Origin: Tessaracoccus sp. MC1865
GTDB lineage: Bacteria; Actinomycetota; Actinomycetes; Propionibacteriales; Propionibacteriaceae
NCBI RefSeq assembly: GCF_017815535.1
Contig: NZ_CP072596.1
Span: 1,922,001 to 1,986,000, forward strand
DNA: 64,000 nt
Reading direction: 5' to 3'
Of the stretch, positions 55,559 through 64,000 are shown one piece after another (within the stretch, counting starts at the first letter, position 1; the number at the start of each line of letters is the position of its first letter). The notes below the pieces were generated by a model, which was not told where the DNA came from, searched no databases, and saw nothing but the letters and a program-made list of their open reading frames with translations. Made by a program: the position numbers and the translations under genes.

Positions 55559-58381
55559 ATGACCACGTGGGACCGCCCGGACGTGCAGCCGGACGACTTC
55601 GCGACGCTGCGCCACATCGGCCCCAGCCGCATCGAGATGGCCTCGATGCTGCAGGCCGTGGGCGTCGGCTCTCTCGACGAGCTCATCGAGCAGACCGTCC
55701 CCCGTGGTCTCCACCAGGCGCAGCCGCTGCGCTGGGAGCCGCTCACGGAACACCAGGTCACGCAGAAGCTCCGCGAAGTGGCCGCCAAGAACACCGTGCT
55801 GACCTCGCTCATCGGCCAGGGCTACTACGGCACGGTCACCCCACCGGTCATCCAGCGCAACGTGTTCGAGAACCCCGCCTGGTACACGGCCTACACGCCG
55901 TACCAGCCGGAGATCTCGCAGGGCCGGCTGGAGGCGCTGCTGAACTTCCAGACGATGGTGGCGGACCTCACCGGGCTCCCCCTCGCCAACGCCAGCCTCC
56001 TCGACGAGCCCACCGCCGCCGCGGAGGCGATGGCCATGGCGAAACGCACCGCCAAAGCCACCTCGCACCGGTTCTTCGCCGCCGACGACCTCCACCCCCA
56101 GACGCTCGCAGTGCTGGCCACGCGCGCCGAGCCGCTCGGCATCGACCTCGTGGTCGGCCCCGTGGGCGACTTCCTCGCAGACGACTTCTTCGGCGCCATC
56201 TTCGCCCACCCCGGCACCTACGGGCACGTCCGCGACCTCACGGACCAGTGTCGCGCCGTCAAGGACAGCGGCGGCATCGCGGTCATCGCCACGGACCTGC
56301 TCGCCCTGTGCCTGATCAAGGACCCCGGCTCGATGGGCGCCGACATCGCCATCGGCTCCTCGCAGCGCTTCGGCGTGCCCATGGGCTTCGGCGGGCCGCA
56401 CGCGGCGTTCATGTCGTGTCGCGACGAGCTCAAGCGCGCGCTGCCCGGCCGTCTGGTCGGGGTCTCCAAGGACGCCCGGGGCAACCGCGCCTACCGGCTC
56501 GCGCTCCAGACCCGCGAGCAACACATCCGCCGCGAGAAGGCCACGTCCAACGTCTGCACCGCCCAGGCCCTGTTGGCGGTGATGGCCTCGTTCTACGCCG
56601 TCTTTCACGGGCCCAAGGGCCTGCGCTCCATCGCCCAGCGCACCCACCTCACTGCCGCCACGCTTGCCGCCGCCCTCCGCGACGGCGGCGCCGCCGTCGA
56701 ACCCGAGGTCTTCTTCGACACCATCACCGTCGACGTCGGCGTGGGCCAGGCGGGGATCATCGCCGCCGCCGAGCACCGCGGGATCAACCTGCGCCGCATC
56801 GGCCGGCACCGCGTCGGCATCTCCGTCGACGAGACCACGGACCTGGACATCGTCGCCCGCGTGCTCGACGCGTTCGGGATCGACGAGCGCCCCGGGCTGA
56901 CCGTCGTCCCCGCGCTGCCGGACGACCTGCTCCGCACCACCGACTACCTCACCCACCCGGTGTTCCACCTCAACCGGGCCGAGTCGGAGATGATGCGCTA
57001 CATGCGCCGCCTGTCGGACCGCGACCTGGCGCTCGACCGCGCCATGATCCCGCTGGGCTCGTGCACCATGAAGCTCAACGCGGCCGTCGAGATGCGGCCC
57101 CTGAGCTGGCCCGGGTTCGCCGAACTGCACCCCTACGCACCGGCCCACCAGACGCAGGGCTACGCCGAACTGATCGCCGACCTCGAGGCCAAGCTCTGCG
57201 AGATCACGGGCTACGACGCGTTCTCCATGCAGCCCAACTCCGGCGCGCAGGGCGAGTATGCGGGCCTGCTCACCATCGCGGCCTACCACAGGGCCAACGG
57301 CGACGACCGGGACGTGTGCCTGATCCCCACCTCCGCCCATGGCACCAACCCGGCCTCCGCCCAGATGGCCGGCATGAAGGTGACGGCGGTGAAGGCGACG
57401 GCCGACGGTGAGATCGACCTCGACGACTTCCGCGCCAAGGCCGCCGAGGCGGGCGGCAGGCTCGCGGCGGTGATGATCACCTACCCGTCCACGCACGGCG
57501 TCTTCGAGGAGACGGTGCGCCAGGTCTGCGACATCACCCACGAGCACGGCGGCCAGGTCTACATCGACGGCGCCAACCTCAACGCCATGGTGGGTCTGGT
57601 CAGGCCGGGCGAGATCGGCGGCGATGTCAGCCACCTCAATCTGCACAAGACCTTCGCCATCCCGCACGGCGGCGGCGGGCCCGGCATGGGGCCGATCGGC
57701 GTGCAGCGCCACCTGGCCCCGTTCCTCCCGTCCGACCCGCAGGCGGGCGCCCCCGGTGCCGTCTCCGGCGCCAACCACGGGTCCGCGTCGATCCTGCTGG
57801 TTTCGTGGGCCTACGTGCTGCTCATGGGCGGCGCCGGTCTCACCCAGGCCACCAAGGTGGCCATCCTCTCGGCCAACTACCTCGCGAGCAGGCTCGCCGA
57901 GGCGTACCCCATCCTGTACACCGGCGCCCGCGGCCGCGTGGCCCATGAGTGCATCGTGGATCCGCGCGGCTGGTCGAAGTCCGGCGTGACCGTCGACGAC
58001 ATCGCCAAGCGGCTCATCGACCACGGCTTCCACGCGCCCACCATGAGCTTCCCGGTGGCCGGCACGTTGATGATCGAGCCGACGGAGTCGGAGCCCCTTG
58101 CGGAGCTGGATCGCTTCGTCGCCGCCATGCTGGACATCGCCCGCGAGGCCCGGCAGGTGATCGACGGGGAGGTCAGCGCCGCCGAGTCGCCGCTCCGGCA
58201 CGCCCCACACACCGTCGAGGACCTCGTGGCCGACTGGGAGCGCTCCTACTCGCGTGAGCAGGGCTGCTTCCCGGCGGGCGCGTTCCGCGTCGACAAGTAC
58301 TGGCCAGCGGTGGGACGCATCGACAACGCCTACGGCGACCGCAATCTCGTCTGCAGCTGCCCGCCCTGGGGCGAGGAGTAG
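55559..58381 (+). CDS. gcvP: glycine dehydrogenase (decarboxylating), P protein
   Basis: PLP enzyme that decarboxylates glycine and loads the H protein, 940 residues, the single-chain type. The N-terminal half has [18 protein letters not shown] and [13 protein letters not shown]. The C-terminal half has [13 protein letters not shown], a [13 protein letters not shown] [15 protein letters not shown], and the PLP lysine in [18 protein letters not shown] (about residue 697). It starts 8 bases after gcvH with AGGGA ahead and converges on coaE with 9 bases between the stop codons. Confidence 0.98.
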   Translation: MTTWDRPDVQPDDFATLRHIGPSRIEMASMLQAVGVGSLDELIEQTVPRGLHQAQPLRWEPLTEHQVTQKLREVAAKNTVLTSLIGQGYYGTVTPPVIQRNVFENPAWYTAYTPYQPEISQGRLEALLNFQTMVADLTGLPLANASLLDEPTAAAEAMAMAKRTAKATSHRFFAADDLHPQTLAVLATRAEPLGIDLVVGPVGDFLADDFFGAIFAHPGTYGHVRDLTDQCRAVKDSGGIAVIATDLLALCLIKDPGSMGADIAIGSSQRFGVPMGFGGPHAAFMSCRDELKRALPGRLVGVSKDARGNRAYRLALQTREQHIRREKATSNVCTAQALLAVMASFYAVFHGPKGLRSIAQRTHLTAATLAAALRDGGAAVEPEVFFDTITVDVGVGQAGIIAAAEHRGINLRRIGRHRVGISVDETTDLDIVARVLDAFGIDERPGLTVVPALPDDLLRTTDYLTHPVFHLNRAESEMMRYMRRLSDRDLALDRAMIPLGSCTMKLNAAVEMRPLSWPGFAELHPYAPAHQTQGYAELIADLEAKLCEITGYDAFSMQPNSGAQGEYAGLLTIAAYHRANGDDRDVCLIPTSAHGTNPASAQMAGMKVTAVKATADGEIDLDDFRAKAAEAGGRLAAVMITYPSTHGVFEETVRQVCDITHEHGGQVYIDGANLNAMVGLVRPGEIGGDVSHLNLHKTFAIPHGGGGPGMGPIGVQRHLAPFLPSDPQAGAPGAVSGANHGSASILLVSWAYVLLMGGAGLTQATKVAILSANYLASRLAEAYPILYTGARGRVAHECIVDPRGWSKSGVTVDDIAKRLIDHGFHAPTMSFPVAGTLMIEPTESEPLAELDRFVAAMLDIAREARQVIDGEVSAAESPLRHAPHTVEDLVADWERSYSREQGCFPAGAFRVDKYWPAVGRIDNAYGDRNLVCSCPPWGEE

Positions 58382-58390
58382 GAGCGGCGC

Positions 58391-58987
58391 TCAGGTCGCA
58401 GAGTTGCTGAGTTTCTCCCACAACTGCTCGACCTGGCGGACGGTAGACGCCTGGTCACCGTCGTTGTCGATGACATGGGTGGCTGCCGCGCACCGCTCCA
58501 CGCGGGAGGCCTGTGCCATGATCCGCTGGCAGGCCTCGTCGCGGCTCAGGTTGTTGCGGTGCATGAGGCGCAGCACCTGGGTGTTGACCGGCACGTCCAC
58601 GACGACCACCTCGTCGAACAGGTCCTGCTGGCCGGTCTCCACCAGCAACGGGATCACGTGGACGACGACGGCGTCCACAGGCGCCTTCTGCTCCAGTTCC
58701 GCGCTCCTGGCGCGCACGAGCGGGTGGACGATGGCGTTGAGGTCCGCGCGCGCAGCGTCGTCGGCGAAGACGAGCCGGCCGAGCCGTGGCCGGTCGAGCA
58801 TCCCCTCCGGCGTCAGGATGTCTTCGCCGAACCGCTCGACGACGGCTGCCAGACCCGGGGTGCCCGGCTGCACCACTTCCCGTGCGAGCAGATCCGAATC
58901 GATGAGCACCGCGCCGCGGGCTTGGAGTTCGTCCGCGACGAACGACTTCCCGGAGGCGATACCCCCTGTCAGGCCAACCCTTACCAC
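58391..58987 (-). CDS. coaE: dephospho-CoA kinase
   Basis: Last step of coenzyme A synthesis, 198 residues. The P-loop is VGLTGGIASGKS at the N-terminus; the CoA-domain segments LIDSDLLAREVVQPG and RPRLGRLVFADDAARADLNAIVHPLVR follow, and DAVVVHVIPLLVETG. The GTG at 58987 is preferred because GGAGG lies 8 bases ahead; a GTG at 58996 would overlap that ribosome site. In actinobacteria coaE usually follows rpsA, as it does here on the same strand with one small gene inserted on the opposite strand. Confidence 0.94.
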   Translation of the reverse strand: MVRVGLTGGIASGKSFVADELQARGAVLIDSDLLAREVVQPGTPGLAAVVERFGEDILTPEGMLDRPRLGRLVFADDAARADLNAIVHPLVRARSAELEQKAPVDAVVVHVIPLLVETGQQDLFDEVVVVDVPVNTQVLRLMHRNNLSRDEACQRIMAQASRVERCAAATHVIDNDGDQASTVRQVEQLWEKLSNSAT

Positions 58988-59050
58988 CGCCCCCACCTCC
59001 CTGTAGGCTGAAACGAACCCGAACCTGACAACGGCATGAAAGGAAACCTC

Positions 59051-59206
59051 ATGGCACGCATCCTGTGGATCGTTCTCGTCGTGGTGGTCATTCTATGGCT
59101 GCTCGGCTTCCTCCTGAAGGTGGGCGGCGCCTTCATCCACATTCTGCTGGTGATCGCGCTCATCGTCCTGATCGTCAACCTCGTGACCGGGCGCCGCGGC
59201 GTCTGA
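59051..59206 (+). CDS. lmo0937-type small membrane protein
   Basis: A 51-residue protein: ARILWIVLVVVVILWLLGFL forms a first membrane segment (about 3-22), KVGGAFIH a loop with the family Gly-Gly, HILLVIALIVLIVNLVTG a second segment, and a basic tail GRRGV. This is the pattern of the lmo0937/DUF5670 family, widespread and of unknown function, often stress-induced. The ATG has AAAGGAAA 6-8 bases ahead, and a TAGGCT at about 59003-59008 may be its -10. It is inserted between coaE and rpsA on the opposite strand and ends at a strong terminator. Confidence 0.75.
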   Translation: MARILWIVLVVVVILWLLGFLLKVGGAFIHILLVIALIVLIVNLVTGRRGV

Positions 59207-59223
59207 GCCGCCTGACACCGGAA

Positions 59224-59263
59224 CCAACAAGGCCCGCCCCCATTCGGGGGCGGGCCTTGTTGG
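59224..59263. terminator. strong bidirectional terminator between the small membrane protein gene and rpsA
   Basis: Perfect 18-bp stem with an ATTC loop; the arms end in TTGTTGG on both strands, so each transcript exits into a short T-containing run. It serves convergent genes: the small membrane protein (+) and rpsA (-). Confidence 0.85.
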
Positions 59264-59273
59264 TGACGCGGGA

Positions 59274-60719
59274 TCAGTTACCGGCGAGCTTGTCGCGCAG
59301 AGCCTGCAGCGACTCGTCGGAAGCCAGCGAGCCGGCCCCGTCCGTCTCGACGTCCGTCGAGGTGTAACCGGCGGCCGCCTCGACGGTGGCATCGCGTTCG
59401 GCAGTCTCGGCGGACTCCACCTGAGCCTTGTGGGCCTCCCACAGAGCGTGCGCCTGGGCGTACTGGGCCTCCCAAGCAGCGCGCTGCTCGTCGAAGCCTT
59501 CCTTCCAGTCGTTCGTCTCGGGGTCGAAGCCCTCGGGGTAGATGTAGTTGCCCTGCTCGTCGTAGGACGCCTGCATGCCGTAGAGGGCCGGGTCGAAGTC
59601 GATTGCGGCGACGTCGATGCCCTCGTTGGCCTGCTTCAGCGACAGCGAGACGCGGCGACGCTCGAGGTCGATGTCGATGACCTTGACCATGCGGTCGTCA
59701 CCGACGGCGACAACCTGCTCCGGGATCTCGACGTGACGCTCAGCGAGCTCGGACACGTGGACCAGGCCCTCGATGCCCTCACCGACGCGGACGAACGCAC
59801 CGAACGGAACCAGCTTGGTGACCTTGCCGGGCACGATCTGACCGATCTGGTGCAGACGCGCGAAGGTCTGCCACGGGTCTTCCTGGGTGGCCTTGAGCGA
59901 CAGGGAGACGCGCTCGCGGTCCATGTCCACCTCGAGCACCTCGACGGTGACGGCCATGCCGACCTCGACAACCTCGTTCGGGTGGTCGATGTGCTTCCAG
60001 CTGAGCTCCGAGACGTGCACGAGGCCGTCCACGCCGCCGAGATCGACGAACGCGCCGAAGTTGACGATGGAGGACACGACACCCTTGCGGATCTGGCCCT
60101 TCTGGAGCTGCGTGAGGAAGGTCTGGCGGACCTCCGACTGGGTCTGCTCGAGGTAGGCGCGACGCGACAGGACCACGTTGTTGCGGTTCTTGTCGAGTTC
60201 GATGATCTTGGCCTCGAGCTCCATGCCCACGTAGGGCTGGAGGTCGCGGACGCGACGCATCTCGACCAGCGACGCAGGCAGGAAGCCGCGCAGGCCGATG
60301 TCGACGATCAGGCCGCCCTTGACAACCTCGATGACGGAACCGGTGACAACGCCGTCCTCTTCCTTGATCTTCTCGATCGTGCCCCAGGCGCGCTCGTACT
60401 GTGCGCGCTTCTTGGACAGGATGAGGCGGCCTTCCTTGTCCTCCTTGGTCTGGACGAGGGCCTCGATCACATCACCCACCTGGACGACGTCGAAAGGATC
60501 GACGTCGTGCTTGATGGAGAGCTCCTTCGAGGGGATGACGCCTTCGGTCTTGTAACCGATGTCGAGCAGGACCTCGTCCCGGTCAACCTTGACGACGGTG
60601 CCGGAGACGATGTCCCCGTCGTTGAAAGAAATGATGGTGGCGTCAACCGCAGCGAGGAAATCTTCGCGGGTGCCAATGTCATCGACTGCGACAGTCGAGG
60701 CCTCAGTGGAGGAGGTCAT
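59274..60719 (-). CDS. rpsA: 30S ribosomal protein S1
   Basis: mRNA-binding ribosomal protein, 481 residues, the size usual in mycobacteria and relatives. Four S1 RNA-binding domains start at about residues 35, 120, 205 and 292; the third and fourth contain GAFVDLGGVDGLVHVSELSW and GAFVRVGEGIEGLVHVSEL. The C-terminal tail is acidic and Ala/Thr-rich. The start MTSSTEAST at 60719 has GGAG 8-9 bases ahead; the open frame extends 13 codons further without a site. It lies between coaE and polA as in other actinobacteria. Confidence 0.97.
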   Translation of the reverse strand: MTSSTEASTVAVDDIGTREDFLAAVDATIISFNDGDIVSGTVVKVDRDEVLLDIGYKTEGVIPSKELSIKHDVDPFDVVQVGDVIEALVQTKEDKEGRLILSKKRAQYERAWGTIEKIKEEDGVVTGSVIEVVKGGLIVDIGLRGFLPASLVEMRRVRDLQPYVGMELEAKIIELDKNRNNVVLSRRAYLEQTQSEVRQTFLTQLQKGQIRKGVVSSIVNFGAFVDLGGVDGLVHVSELSWKHIDHPNEVVEVGMAVTVEVLEVDMDRERVSLSLKATQEDPWQTFARLHQIGQIVPGKVTKLVPFGAFVRVGEGIEGLVHVSELAERHVEIPEQVVAVGDDRMVKVIDIDLERRRVSLSLKQANEGIDVAAIDFDPALYGMQASYDEQGNYIYPEGFDPETNDWKEGFDEQRAAWEAQYAQAHALWEAHKAQVESAETAERDATVEAAAGYTSTDVETDGAGSLASDESLQALRDKLAGN

Positions 60720-60822
60720 GTAGTAGGGCTCCGAAATAGTGGATGAAAATGGATGCACTGCGCCCGTGACGAATCACCGCTCTCTACTCCGTCCGAGAGA
60801 ACGCAGGCCACAGTGCCCGCTC

Positions 60823-60852
60823 AGCCTACCGCTCTTCCTCGAGCAAGGGCAA
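60823..60852 (-). promoter_or_regulatory. candidate rpsA promoter
   Basis: Minus-strand TTGCCC (60847-60852), 18-base spacer, TAGGCT (60823-60828). It predicts a leader of about 97 bases, a room often used for S1 autoregulation. I see no specific S1 target structure in it. Confidence 0.5.
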
Positions 60853-60911
60853 CCTGAAGTCGAAATCGGGGCCAACCGGAGAACACTAGCGGTTATGGTC
60901 CGATCCGGCCA

Positions 60912-61697
60912 ATGCCTATGCTTGCCCACGTGTCGCAGAACCCTGAACCCCAGAGCCGGCGCTCCGCGCGCCTCCTGGTCCTGTTGGCCGCCGTTGTCGG
61001 GGTGATCGCGCTGCTGGTCTTCGCGCTCACCCGCGGCGGTGCACCCGCGGCCGGACCGTCGGCTCCAGCCAGTTCGTCCCCCGCCCCGGCCTCCACCACC
61101 GCGCTCCCGTCGCCGTCGCCGTCACCGGCTCCGGCGACGACCTCCCTGTCACCTGCCGGCCAGGCCCCGCCGTCGGGCAACCCGGCCCTCGCAGAGTGCA
61201 CGGCGGTCTCGGACGGCTTCGTGCCGCAGCGGTTCACGATCGAGTCGTTGGGCGCCGACGAGCGGGTCATCGCGCTGAACCTGGACAGGGACGGCAACAT
61301 CGCCGCTCCCCCGTTCGACCAGCCCCGTACCGCCGCCTGGTGGAGCGGCGGCCCCAAGCCCGGCGCGGCCCACGGCAAGGCCGTGCTGTCCATCCACACC
61401 TACAACCCCAGCCTGCCGCCCGCACTCGGCAACGAGATGTACGAAGGCGGCAGGTCCCAGTTGGAACCCGGCGACGTGATCAAGCTGTACGGCAGCGACG
61501 GCCAGGTGCAGTGCTACCAATACACGGAGGCGGTGAAGGTGTGGGTCGAGGACTATGACCCTGATTCCGACGTGATGGTCGACTTCGAGGGCGCGCCTCA
61601 GCTGGCCATCGTGATCTGCTGGGACTACGAGGCGAGCACCAAGGCGTGGGACTCCCGGATCCTGTTCTACGCGGACCCGGTGGTCCTCGCCGCCTGA
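60912..61697 (+). CDS. class F-type sortase domain protein
   Basis: Membrane-anchored sortase-fold protein of 261 residues. A short basic N-terminus precedes a membrane segment (about 21-41); a Pro/Ser/Ala/Thr linker (about 45-95) leads to the sortase domain. The catalytic triad can be seen: histidine in VLSIHTYN, cysteine in VICWDYE and arginine in WDSRILFYA. Flanking WWSGGPKPG matches the class E/F pattern. No LPXTG-type substrate gene is in the window, so the target is unknown. The start could be 60912 or 60918; a TATGGT lies 12 bases before the first. It is divergent from rpsA and convergent with polA. Confidence 0.78.
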   Translation: MPMLAHVSQNPEPQSRRSARLLVLLAAVVGVIALLVFALTRGGAPAAGPSAPASSSPAPASTTALPSPSPSPAPATTSLSPAGQAPPSGNPALAECTAVSDGFVPQRFTIESLGADERVIALNLDRDGNIAAPPFDQPRTAAWWSGGPKPGAAHGKAVLSIHTYNPSLPPALGNEMYEGGRSQLEPGDVIKLYGSDGQVQCYQYTEAVKVWVEDYDPDSDVMVDFEGAPQLAIVICWDYEASTKAWDSRILFYADPVVLAA

Positions 61698-61700
61698 GGC

Positions 61701-64000
61701 CTAATGGGCGGCAGACTGCCAGCTGTCGCCCACGCCGATCGACACCTCGAGCGGCACCAGCAGCTTCGCGGCGCCGCCCATCTCGCGCGCCACCAGTTCG
61801 GTGACGGTCTCTCGCTCGCCCGGGGCGATCTCAAGGACCAGTTCGTCGTGCACCTGAAGCAGCATCCGGCTGGCGAGTCCCGCGTCGTCCAGCGCGCGAC
61901 CGACGTTGATCATGGCGACCTTGATCACGTCTGCGGCGGACCCCTGGATGGGCGAATTGAGAGCTGCCCGCTCCGCCATCTCCCGGCGCTGCCTGTTGGT
62001 GGTGGTGAGGTCCGGCAGGTAACGGCGACGGCCCAGCATGGTCTCGGTGTACCCGACGCGTCGGGCCTCCTCGACGATGGCGGCGAGGTACTGGCGCACG
62101 CCACCGACGCGGGAGAAGTAGTCGTCCATGAGGTCGCGCGCCTCACCGACCGAGATCTTGAGCTGGTTGGACAGGCCGAAGGCGCTCAGCCCGTAGGCCA
62201 AGCCGTAGTTCATCGCCTTGATCTTCGCCCGCATCTCCTGCGTGACGCCGCCAGGTTCGACGCCGAACACCAGGGACGCCATCTCGCCGTGGAAGTCGCG
62301 GCCGGACTCGAAGGCCTCGATCAGCCCCGGGTCCTTGCTGCCGTGCGCCATGATGCGCATCTCGATCTGCGAGTAGTCCGCCGACATCAGCGACTCGTAC
62401 CCGTCCCCAGGCACGAACGCGGCCCTGATCTGGCGACCCACCGACGTGCGGATGGGGATGTTCTGCAGGTTCGGGTCTGTCGACGAGAGGCGCCCCGTCG
62501 CCGCGATCGCCTGCATGTAGCTGGTGTGGATGCGGCCGTCCGGCCGCACCGTGGCCAGCAGCCCGTCGACGGTCTGGCGCAACCTGATCCGGTCGCGGTG
62601 GGCCAGCAGGTGGCCGAGGAACGGGTGCTCCGTCTTCTCGAAGAGCTGTTCGAGGGCCTCGGCGTTGGTCGTGTAGCCGGATTTGGTGCGCTTGGTCTTC
62701 GGCATCCCCAGTTCGTCGAACAGGACCCCCTGCAGCTGCGTGGGCGAACCGAGGTTGACCTCGTGCCCGAGCACGTCGAAAGCGGCCTGCTGGGCGTCCT
62801 GCACGGCGCGGTCGAACTCGTCGCGCAGGGTGTGCAGCCGGTCCACGTCGACCGCGATGCCGAGCTTCTCCATGGTGGCCAGCGTCCGCTGCAGGGGCAG
62901 TTCGACCCCCGTCATGAGGGCGGCCGCGTTGCGTTCGGCGAGTTGCTCGGACAGCACCTCTGCCAGGTCGTGCACGGCCCGCGCGTGCAGCAGGGCGGAT
63001 TCGACGGCGGAGTCGTCCTCGTCGCCGAAGTCCAGCGCCAGTTGCGCGTCGTCGTCGGTCTGCTGCTGCACGGCGAGGTCGCGGTGCAGGTAGCGCACCA
63101 CCAGGTCAGAGAGGTCGTAGGTGCGCTGGTCCGGGCGCAGCAGGTACGCGGCCAGTAACGTGTCGAGCTGCACGCCGTCCAGGTCCCAGCCCCTGCTCCA
63201 GCACGCCAGGGTGGGGCCCTTGGCCTCGTGGATCAGTTTGGGCCGAGAGCGGTCCGCCAGCCACTCCGCGAGGGCCTTGTCGTCCTCCGGGGTGAGGTCC
63301 GCCGTGTCGACGTACGCCCCCGAGTTGTCCGCCGCGGCCAGCGCCAGGGCGGTCAGGTCGCCCTCACCGGCACCCCAGGTGCCGACGAAGTGGACGGCGG
63401 TTGCCTGCTGGGCGTGCGCTGCGAGCCAGGCGGCCACCTCGCCCTGCTCGAGGCGCGCGCCTTCCACCGCGAAGCTCTCGGTCGCCACCGGCTCAGCGGA
63501 GGCGGCCAACTCCAGCAGCCGCTCGCGGAGGACCCTGAACTCGAGGGCGTCGAACAGTTCGTGTACGCGCTCCCGGTCCCAGTCCACGCGGACGGTGTCC
63601 GGCAGCGCCAGGTCGATGTCGAGGTCGCAGACGAGCGCGTTGAGGCGGCGGTTGCGCACCACGTCGTCCAGGTGTGCGCGCAGCGACTCGCCGGCCTTGC
63701 CGGGGATCTGCTCGGCGCGGGCGACGATGTTGTCCAGCCCGTCGAACTGGGCGATCCACTTCGCGGCGGTCTTGGGGCCCACGCCGGGCACGCCCGGGAG
63801 GTTGTCGCTCGTCTCCCCCACCAGGGCGGCGATCTCGGGGTACCGGGCGGGCGGCACCAGGTACTTCTCCTCCACCGCGGCTGGCGTCATGCGGGCCAGG
63901 TCCGAGACGCCCCGGCGGGGGTAGAGCAGGGTGACGTGCTCGTTCACGAGCTGCATGGCGTCGCGGTCGCCGGAGACGATGTAGGTGTCGAAGCCCTCAC
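61701..64000 (-). CDS. polA: DNA polymerase I, N-terminus outside window
   Basis: Repair and Okazaki-fragment polymerase; the open frame runs from the right edge to the stop at 61701, 766 residues, so roughly 110-130 N-terminal residues are missing. Visible are the end of the 5' nuclease domain (SGDRDAMQLV, then ALVGETSDNLPGVPGVGPKTAAKW), a 3'-5' exonuclease-like domain without the D-x-E residues (AVHFVGTWG where Klenow has FDTET), and the polymerase domain with SADYSQIEMRIMAHGS (motif A), AKAMNYGLAYGLSAFG-type motif B (KAMNYGLAYG) and LQVHDELVLE (motif C). Proofreading is therefore probably absent, as in mycobacterial PolA. Confidence 0.97.
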   Translation of the reverse strand, partial: EGFDTYIVSGDRDAMQLVNEHVTLLYPRRGVSDLARMTPAAVEEKYLVPPARYPEIAALVGETSDNLPGVPGVGPKTAAKWIAQFDGLDNIVARAEQIPGKAGESLRAHLDDVVRNRRLNALVCDLDIDLALPDTVRVDWDRERVHELFDALEFRVLRERLLELAASAEPVATESFAVEGARLEQGEVAAWLAAHAQQATAVHFVGTWGAGEGDLTALALAAADNSGAYVDTADLTPEDDKALAEWLADRSRPKLIHEAKGPTLACWSRGWDLDGVQLDTLLAAYLLRPDQRTYDLSDLVVRYLHRDLAVQQQTDDDAQLALDFGDEDDSAVESALLHARAVHDLAEVLSEQLAERNAAALMTGVELPLQRTLATMEKLGIAVDVDRLHTLRDEFDRAVQDAQQAAFDVLGHEVNLGSPTQLQGVLFDELGMPKTKRTKSGYTTNAEALEQLFEKTEHPFLGHLLAHRDRIRLRQTVDGLLATVRPDGRIHTSYMQAIAATGRLSSTDPNLQNIPIRTSVGRQIRAAFVPGDGYESLMSADYSQIEMRIMAHGSKDPGLIEAFESGRDFHGEMASLVFGVEPGGVTQEMRAKIKAMNYGLAYGLSAFGLSNQLKISVGEARDLMDDYFSRVGGVRQYLAAIVEEARRVGYTETMLGRRRYLPDLTTTNRQRREMAERAALNSPIQGSAADVIKVAMINVGRALDDAGLASRMLLQVHDELVLEIAPGERETVTELVAREMGGAAKLLVPLEVSIGVGDSWQSAAH

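Noticed and set aside
55547-58210. An 887-codon open frame on the minus strand under gcvP
   Set aside because: It is fully antisense to a complete and well-conserved glycine dehydrogenase; its composition is shadow-like and it has no start signals.

Overview
The window is a 64 kb piece of a GC-rich actinobacterial chromosome. WhiA, RbpA, OpcA, a ClgR-type regulator, a SufR-headed suf operon, a mycothiol-type DinB-fold enzyme and a bacillus/mycobacterial-type SOS box all point to Actinomycetota. Gene order and protein style look most like Propionibacteriaceae (Tessaracoccus or a relative), but that is an inference made without a database search. I see no phage genes, insertion sequences, CRISPR arrays, rRNA or tRNA genes. 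The DNA is densely coding and no stretch above about 210 bases lacks a gene. The large open frames antisense to real genes are GC-rich shadows.

Layout. 1-5.4 kb: miaB (cut by the window edge), galM, rny, recX, recA and a DUF3046 gene, the classic recA-recX-rny-miaB neighbourhood, with one SOS box in front of recA. 5.5-15.7 kb: an orphan DeoR regulator, clgR, cinA, pgsA, rimO, ftsK, thiL, ddl, plsC and rarD, covering cell division, envelope and cofactor functions. 15.7-23.8 kb: an alpha/beta hydrolase, a bifunctional-nuclease-family gene, then the whole Fe-S assembly operon sufR-sufB-sufD-Rieske-sufC-sufS-sufU-sufT, read right to left. 23.9-33.4 kb: a two-gene ABC exporter and ctaA, then an accessory block (dcp, a DinB-fold gene, a decayed transporter end, a GalT-like DUF4921 gene, an S9 peptidase), then ctaB. 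CtaB and CtaA make haem O and haem A, so an aerobic aa3-type oxidase is implied.

33.5-45.6 kb: central carbon metabolism and its conserved companions. zwf-opcA-pgl starts the oxidative pentose phosphate pathway; rbpA and secG follow; gap-pgk-tpiA is lower glycolysis; rapZ-yvcK-whiA is the usual regulatory trio; bioY-bioM-bioN is a biotin ECF transporter behind a BioQ-like operator. 45.6-54 kb: uvrC, uvrA and uvrB lie within 8.3 kb, with a two-membrane-segment protein of unknown function and a mycothiol-type enzyme between them. 54-64 kb: gcvT-gcvH-gcvP (glycine cleavage), coaE, a 51-residue membrane protein, rpsA, a class F-type sortase and most of polA (its N-terminus lies beyond the right edge).

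The strongest genome-scale signal is regulatory. At least fourteen genes have a TANNNT -10 hexamer ending 6-8 bases (mostly exactly 7) before the start codon, so their mRNAs are probably leaderless. Genes inside operons instead use Shine-Dalgarno sites or ATGA-type overlaps. I found no convincing undescribed multi-gene system; the window is mainly conserved backbone. The best leads are the 34-base palindrome in pgl, the unknown two-segment membrane protein at 47.6 kb, the GalT-like protein, the recA leader inverted repeat and several candidate operators.
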